10,542 nucleotides of DNA from Verrucomicrobiales bacterium (GTDB lineage Bacteria > Verrucomicrobiota > Verrucomicrobiia > Verrucomicrobiales > DEV007), in contig PAHQ01000060.1 in NCBI GenBank assembly GCA_002705125.1, positions 4,126 to 14,667 on the forward strand. Reading direction: 5' to 3'. The notes under the pieces are model-generated. The model saw only the letters and a program-made list of their open reading frames with translations, was not told where the DNA came from and did not search any database. Each line of letters opens with the position of its first letter. The stretch's first letter is position 1. Both the position numbers and the translations under genes were made by a program. Positions 8,201 to 10,542 of the stretch are shown here, piece by piece.

Positions 8201-8551
8201 CTTAAACTTTTTAATTCCAGAAGCCCCAGCAAATGATTCGTATAATCCAAAGCCTAGTATGACATGGTTCGCTGGCCAGAGTTCTAAAAGTTTTTTTAGA
8301 TGGTTAACGTACCTTTCGGGGCGGAGGCGATAACCTAATTCATCGCCTGTCCAGGCTAGGCTTCGCATCTCTATTTTCTTCCCTGGATTAGCAAGCTGTA
8401 TGGTTGCCTCTAGGAATCCGTTTTGTTGCATTCTTTCAATGAATGAATTCCCATATAGAATGATTCTATCACCTTTATTAAACTGAATGCTTGCTTTTGC
8501 AGGGTTATAAAATAGCAGTAAGACAAATAATATAGGCGAAAATTTCTTCAT
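5213..8551 (-). CDS. Exported SGNH hydrolase-like + PVC-type dehydrogenase propeller + HEAT-like repeats + azurin-type cupredoxin
   Basis: This complete 1112-residue protein starts with a signal peptide (1-20, AKA before the cut). Residues ~28-222 are an SGNH-like fold with altered catalytic blocks: GNS 34-36 for GDS, GFGLYESF 100-107 for GxND, and NSIH 201-204, where Asn stands in for the catalytic Asp. Residues ~323-668 are the PVC-type sugar-dehydrogenase-like beta-propeller, starting AKGYKVNLFASEEQF, with Asp-rich loops DTNRDGRAD (388-396) and DTDGDGRAD (431-439). Residues ~683-830 are HEAT-like helical repeats. Residues ~850-950 look like a beta-sandwich, possibly carbohydrate-binding. 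Residues ~990-1112 are a type-1 copper domain with ligands H1027, C1095, H1100 and M1104 in azurin spacing (C-x4-H-x3-M). No CxxCH heme motif occurs anywhere. A periplasmic oxidoreductase or electron-transfer role is inferred; the substrate is unknown. It is paralogous to the partial gene at the left edge. The ATG is followed directly by the signal peptide; no Shine-Dalgarno is seen. Confidence 0.92.
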   Translation of the reverse strand: MKKFSPILFVLLLFYNPAKASIQFNKGDRIILYGNSFIERMQQNGFLEATIQLANPGKKIEMRSLAWTGDELGYRLRPERYVNHLKKLLELWPANHVILGFGLYESFAGASGIKKFKEDLNGYLNEIERRHPNAKIIILSPIATENLNHSHFPNSKKRNNEIKSYSDVMSSVAELRNIHFIDLFEFTKAQYNVHDNSLTQNSIHLNSNGHELIATKISRSILGDQKYNALDERRIRSIAKAVSLKSKHVSNVVRPVNTVLYFGVRGRANEYNSEIPRYHELITRSDLRIHAMANDSELRFDPIPLTLEPLVRREPAKLPSTDEMLKSFKVAKGYKVNLFASEEQFPELRNPEQIAFDSLGRLWVVTMPSFPGTIPGDIPQDKIIILEDTNRDGRADKSTVFADNLTVPDGLAFHEDGVIISHQPKLVFMKDTDGDGRADYKTEILRGIDVTDAHHGGMIAMSPLGHVMFCDGVFHRSQLETPYGITRGIDATTYRFDLRKGTIEREYQTLTPNPWKITWDRWGNLFQMYGDGFVQDSNAIPWTPFGVYHPFKRAISIAYGKGSAACVISSPNFPEKYQQGMATAVLLRKCFVSLSKHKAEGAYFKASDRLDILSSPNSIFRPVDIAFGLDGGMYVSDFCTRIIGHAQNSMRDPRWDPFTGRVWRIVHTGKPTVKEWPDIEGANVQQLLELLKHPQNLVRDHVRRKLRYMDGIVGELDQWLKNKPSDENTLDGLRILHDKGEVREDYLNNLLSSSDHKIRAAATSLIRFQESGLKDPISLLKKMASDQHPRVRTEVINTISHLQQKNQAYASILGQINVSDDKDLKTVLSDAGYGTASGQGPEVPILNRPEDSKIVHWLFNNDGSQEQYYSFGKNSNKGGSMRTFINSPNNRRATLSIKHSYVKVFLNGMPEIASANWWSSDWNVQVNLVKGLNQIEVQYVDGRGAQPHAPVYLFDPLGKKFTDLSIPLNENELTLMAKTYMKNNGQDDNSIRISAVPNQLAFSPAEIRLKAGKKISLTFDNPDLQIHNLVITKPGSGEAVGQLADAMAQDPDAFQRQFVPDSNEVIWHSPLINGQSTFEGEFNVPKEPGKYPFICSFPGHWRAMKGFITVYE

Positions 8552-8577
8552 GCTTATCTTAAAGCTAACATTTAATG

Positions 8578-8630
8578 AAAAAAAACAGCAATAAAATTGA
8601 TCTACTCAATGGTCATAAGATTGCTGTTTT
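8578..8630 (-). terminator. Nested hairpin with T-run, probable intrinsic terminator of the DP/W repeat gene
   Basis: AAAACAGCAAT (8582-8592) and ATTGCTGTTTT (8620-8630) form an 11-bp perfect stem. The 27-nt loop holds a second inverted repeat, ATTGA/TCAAT, around TCTAC. On the minus strand the outer stem ends in an eight-base T run (8585-8578), the usual layout of a Rho-independent terminator. It lies between the stop of the repeat-protein gene (8747) and the start of the propeller gene (8551), so it would separate their transcripts. It could also act as a leader attenuator for the propeller gene, 27 bp before its ATG. Confidence 0.6.
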
Positions 8631-8711
8631 CAGAAGACAAATTAGTTCAAGTGAGGATGGCTTAATAAAATGTGCCAATTTTAATTCTTTAAAGAGTGCT
8701 ACTAAGAAATT

Positions 8712-8742
8712 TTCTCAGCAATCGATCGAATCTCACTGAGAA
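8712..8742 (-). repeat. Inverted repeat just after the DP/W repeat gene stop
   Basis: TTCTCAG (8712-8718) and CTGAGAA (8736-8742) form a 7-bp stem with a 17-nt loop containing CGATCG, a few bases downstream of the stop codon at 8747. Only a short AATTTCTT tract follows on the minus strand. It may stabilise the 3' end or be a weak first terminator ahead of the stronger one at 8578-8630. Confidence 0.3.
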
Positions 8743-8746
8743 TAAC

Positions 8747-10018
8747 CTATTTTTTCGGAGAATTAATTTTATCCTTAACTCCGTTAGGTAGGCCACTGGC
8801 ATCAAGCCACTCGTTGGCAGCAGCACTGTCGTTACGAAGATAAGCACGACCAGCCTTAACGAATGCCTCATTACGAACAGATTCATTTTTTATTGTATCA
8901 GCCCATAATATAGCAGCTTGAGGATCTTCCTTAGCTACGCGAGAAACAAATCCATTGATGGCTCTGTCCTTATGATCTGATTCTGGCATTGAAACTAGGT
9001 GATCACTAGCGCTCTTTGGATCATGCTCTGCCCAATGCTGCAGCGCCCTTTCAATTCCTTTATTTGTTGCTTGGCTTTCAGGAAGTGAGCTTAGCCACTC
9101 AGAACTAGCAGCTGGATCGCGGCGAGCCCAGGCCTCTCCGACGCTATAAATTCCTTCTGAAGAGACTGATGGGTCTAAAGTTGAGGCCCACCTTGAGGCT
9201 GTAACTGGATCTGAATACCCAAACGCAGACCCAATGGCTTTTGTGGACGTTTTTTTCATTCCATCGTTAGGGAGGTTAGTTGCCCAATCCGCAACTTCAT
9301 TAAGTGGCATGGTTCGCGTTAGCTTAAGAGCAACGTCATGAATTAGTTCGTTTGCTTTTCTGTCTCCTTTGTCACTGAGGTTTTTTATGAAGTCAACGGC
9401 TTGAGGAATGTTAGTACTAGCTAAGCCGTCGACTAGACTTTTTTTTACCCAACCTGTATACAGTCCATTTATTTTTAATTCATCGAGTCCCTTATACCAC
9501 TCAATTGCTTCATTTGGACTTGAATTGACCCACCCCTCCATAGTTATTTGGATGTCTGTTTCTTCAGTGCTGGCCCCATGAATTACGGCTTCAGCCCCTG
9601 CCATTGAACCCCAAATAAAATGAAAATCTCTAAATTCAGTGCCCTTTTCGTCTAATTTAATGACCTGCTCTCTAATTTCCAGAGCATTATCTGATGTCAT
9701 TTTATCGAGTAAAAGGTTGAACATTTTACGCCTCATTAGAGGGTCAGTTTCTTCAAATACCGCTTTTCCAATTGTTTCTATGTTTGAAGAATTTAAATCA
9801 TTAGCGAGTTCAGCGAGTGCCTCCAACTTCGCTTCGGAAGCATCAGACTTAGATATATTATAATTACGACTCGATGATACAGATGTTCGCTTATTTTCTG
9901 ACTTTGATTGTTCAGTTGCATTGGATGCCTGATTTTCAGACTGGATTCTAGATCCAATAAGAAAAGCAATGATTGGAGTGATACAATAAATCGAAATTAT
10001 TAGTTTTTTTCGGGTCAC
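8747..10018 (-). CDS. Membrane-anchored protein of tandem DP-x-A-x-x-W helical repeats (verrucomicrobial type)
   Basis: This 423-residue protein starts at GTG 10018-10016. An upstream in-frame TAA and the hydrophobic anchor right after the start (residues 5-22, preceded by TRKK) support that choice. A low-complexity Ser/Asn/Lys linker (about 26-60) leads to an alpha-helical region of repeats with phase marks near residues 167, 204, 238, 270, 301, 333, 365 and 397. The last five are spaced 31-32 residues apart, with consensus DP-x-A-A-x-x-W-x-x-S-L-P followed by A-x-x-x-W-A. Such repeats are common in uncharacterised Verrucomicrobiota proteins and resemble TPR-like superhelices, which suggests a protein-protein scaffold exposed outside the cytoplasmic membrane. 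The partner is unknown. The nearest purine-rich tract (AAGGA) is 16 nt before GTG, too far for a normal ribosome-binding site. It is divergent from the SHD1-like gene and probably transcribed alone, given the terminator at 8578-8630. Confidence 0.8.
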   Translation of the reverse strand: MTRKKLIISIYCITPIIAFLIGSRIQSENQASNATEQSKSENKRTSVSSSRNYNISKSDASEAKLEALAELANDLNSSNIETIGKAVFEETDPLMRRKMFNLLLDKMTSDNALEIREQVIKLDEKGTEFRDFHFIWGSMAGAEAVIHGASTEETDIQITMEGWVNSSPNEAIEWYKGLDELKINGLYTGWVKKSLVDGLASTNIPQAVDFIKNLSDKGDRKANELIHDVALKLTRTMPLNEVADWATNLPNDGMKKTSTKAIGSAFGYSDPVTASRWASTLDPSVSSEGIYSVGEAWARRDPAASSEWLSSLPESQATNKGIERALQHWAEHDPKSASDHLVSMPESDHKDRAINGFVSRVAKEDPQAAILWADTIKNESVRNEAFVKAGRAYLRNDSAAANEWLDASGLPNGVKDKINSPKK

Positions 10019-10182
10019 AATAATATTTAGTTTGTCCTTATATTACGTATCTTTTAAAAAAATATAACGGTTTCTAAGTTATTTTTTTTTTCAGAAATTG
10101 AGCCGCTAAAAATAGAGTTTTCCAACCGTTTGGTAATAAGTGTCTTGTGAACTTTGTATGATTCCGTGACTATGAATTAATT
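10019..10182. promoter_or_regulatory. Divergent intergenic promoter region
   Basis: This 164-bp AT-rich spacer separates two genes transcribed away from each other, so it must hold both promoters. On the plus strand TATGAT (10157-10162) is a 5/6 match to -10, without a well-spaced -35. On the minus strand TATAAG (10042-10037) lies 18 nt before the GTG start. A run of eleven T (10082-10091 plus 10092 region) and a 7-bp inverted pair AACGGTT (10066-10072) / AACCGTT (10124-10130) are present. No operator can be named. Confidence 0.4.
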
Positions 10183-10542
10183 ATGAGTGTTTCATTAAGT
10201 GTTCATGGTATTTTAAAGTGTGCAGCTTTAACTTTAATCTTAATAACAGGAACCGGAGTAGCTTCTGAAGAGACTCAATTAGAGCTTAGAGTGTGGGAGT
10301 CTAAAGCTGGAACAAAGGTCCAAGCCTCTCTAGTTTTTGCTGATCATTCTGAGGTGAAACTTAAGACTGAGAAGGGAAAGGTAATAAGTTTGCAACCTCA
10401 TAAACTTAGTAATGAAGACCAGGATTATGTTTTATCTAAGTTTCCTCACCCACCCATTACAAAGCACCTGACAGGAAAGCGAATTTTGTTTCATGTTCAG
10501 GATTGGCCCGTGACGGCTGTTTTTCAATTTGAGTTGGATGGA
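10183..10542 (+). CDS. Partial exported SHD1-like domain protein
   Basis: The frame is open for 120 codons from ATG 10183 to the right edge with no stop, so the C-terminus is missing. Residues 1-27 form a signal peptide (hydrophobic core AALTLILITG, cut near GVAS). Residues ~33-83 match the pattern of the SHD1-like domain frequent in PVC bacteria: RVWESKAGTKVQASLVF, then a polar strand VKLKTEKGKVISLQPHKLS, then NEDQDYV. In these bacteria the domain is small, beta-rich and often found at the start or end of secreted proteins; its ligand is unknown. The part after residue 84 is not recognised. No Shine-Dalgarno precedes the ATG. The signal peptide directly after this ATG supports the start. It is the only plus-strand gene in the window and is divergent from the repeat protein. 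Confidence 0.75.
   Translation, partial: MSVSLSVHGILKCAALTLILITGTGVASEETQLELRVWESKAGTKVQASLVFADHSEVKLKTEKGKVISLQPHKLSNEDQDYVLSKFPHPPITKHLTGKRILFHVQDWPVTAVFQFELDG

Noticed and set aside
5213..8551. Possible heme-binding cytochrome domain expected for the family
   Set aside because: No CxxCH occurs in the 1112 residues; the C-terminal Cys belongs to the copper site.

Overview
The window looks like chromosomal DNA from a PVC-superphylum bacterium, most likely an AT-rich aquatic member of Verrucomicrobiota. The evidence is the protein content: two large exported proteins that join an SGNH-hydrolase-like domain to the PVC-type 'membrane-bound dehydrogenase' beta-propeller, a membrane-anchored protein built of ~32-residue 'DP-x-A-x-x-W' repeats, and an exported SHD1-like protein. 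Start codons have little or no Shine-Dalgarno signal. The phylum call is an inference from gene content; no rRNA or other marker is present.

Layout. All genes but the last are on the minus strand. From right to left: an exported SHD1-like protein on the plus strand (from 10183, cut by the right edge); a divergent 164-bp promoter region; the DP/W repeat protein (10018-8747); a spacer with two hairpins, one of which looks like an intrinsic terminator; a complete 1112-residue SGNH + PVC propeller + HEAT-like + azurin-type cupredoxin protein (8551-5213); a 321-bp spacer with a probable small two-helix membrane protein; a 3-hydroxyisobutyrate-dehydrogenase-family oxidoreductase (4891-4037); 12 bp later a sodium:solute symporter (4024-2315); a 302-bp spacer with a frameshifted relative of the small membrane protein, an AT-rich terminator-like palindrome and a perfect TATAAT box; and finally a second SGNH + PVC propeller protein (2012 to beyond base 1), fused at its N-terminus to a rhamnosidase-type Fn3-like domain. 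This last gene has no stop codon in the window but is open for all 670 codons.

How the genes may work together (inference). The two secreted propeller proteins could oxidise or bind a carbohydrate-derived compound in the periplasm, one of them passing electrons through its own copper domain. The symporter could import a product, and the hydroxyacid dehydrogenase could act on it in the cytoplasm. The dehydrogenase and symporter are almost certainly co-transcribed; the link to the two propeller genes rests only on proximity and shared orientation. The most unusual items are the pair of paralogous micro-ORFs in the spacers (one broken at a T6 run), the cupredoxin in place of a c-type heme in the complete propeller protein, and the Fn3-like fusion in the partial one.
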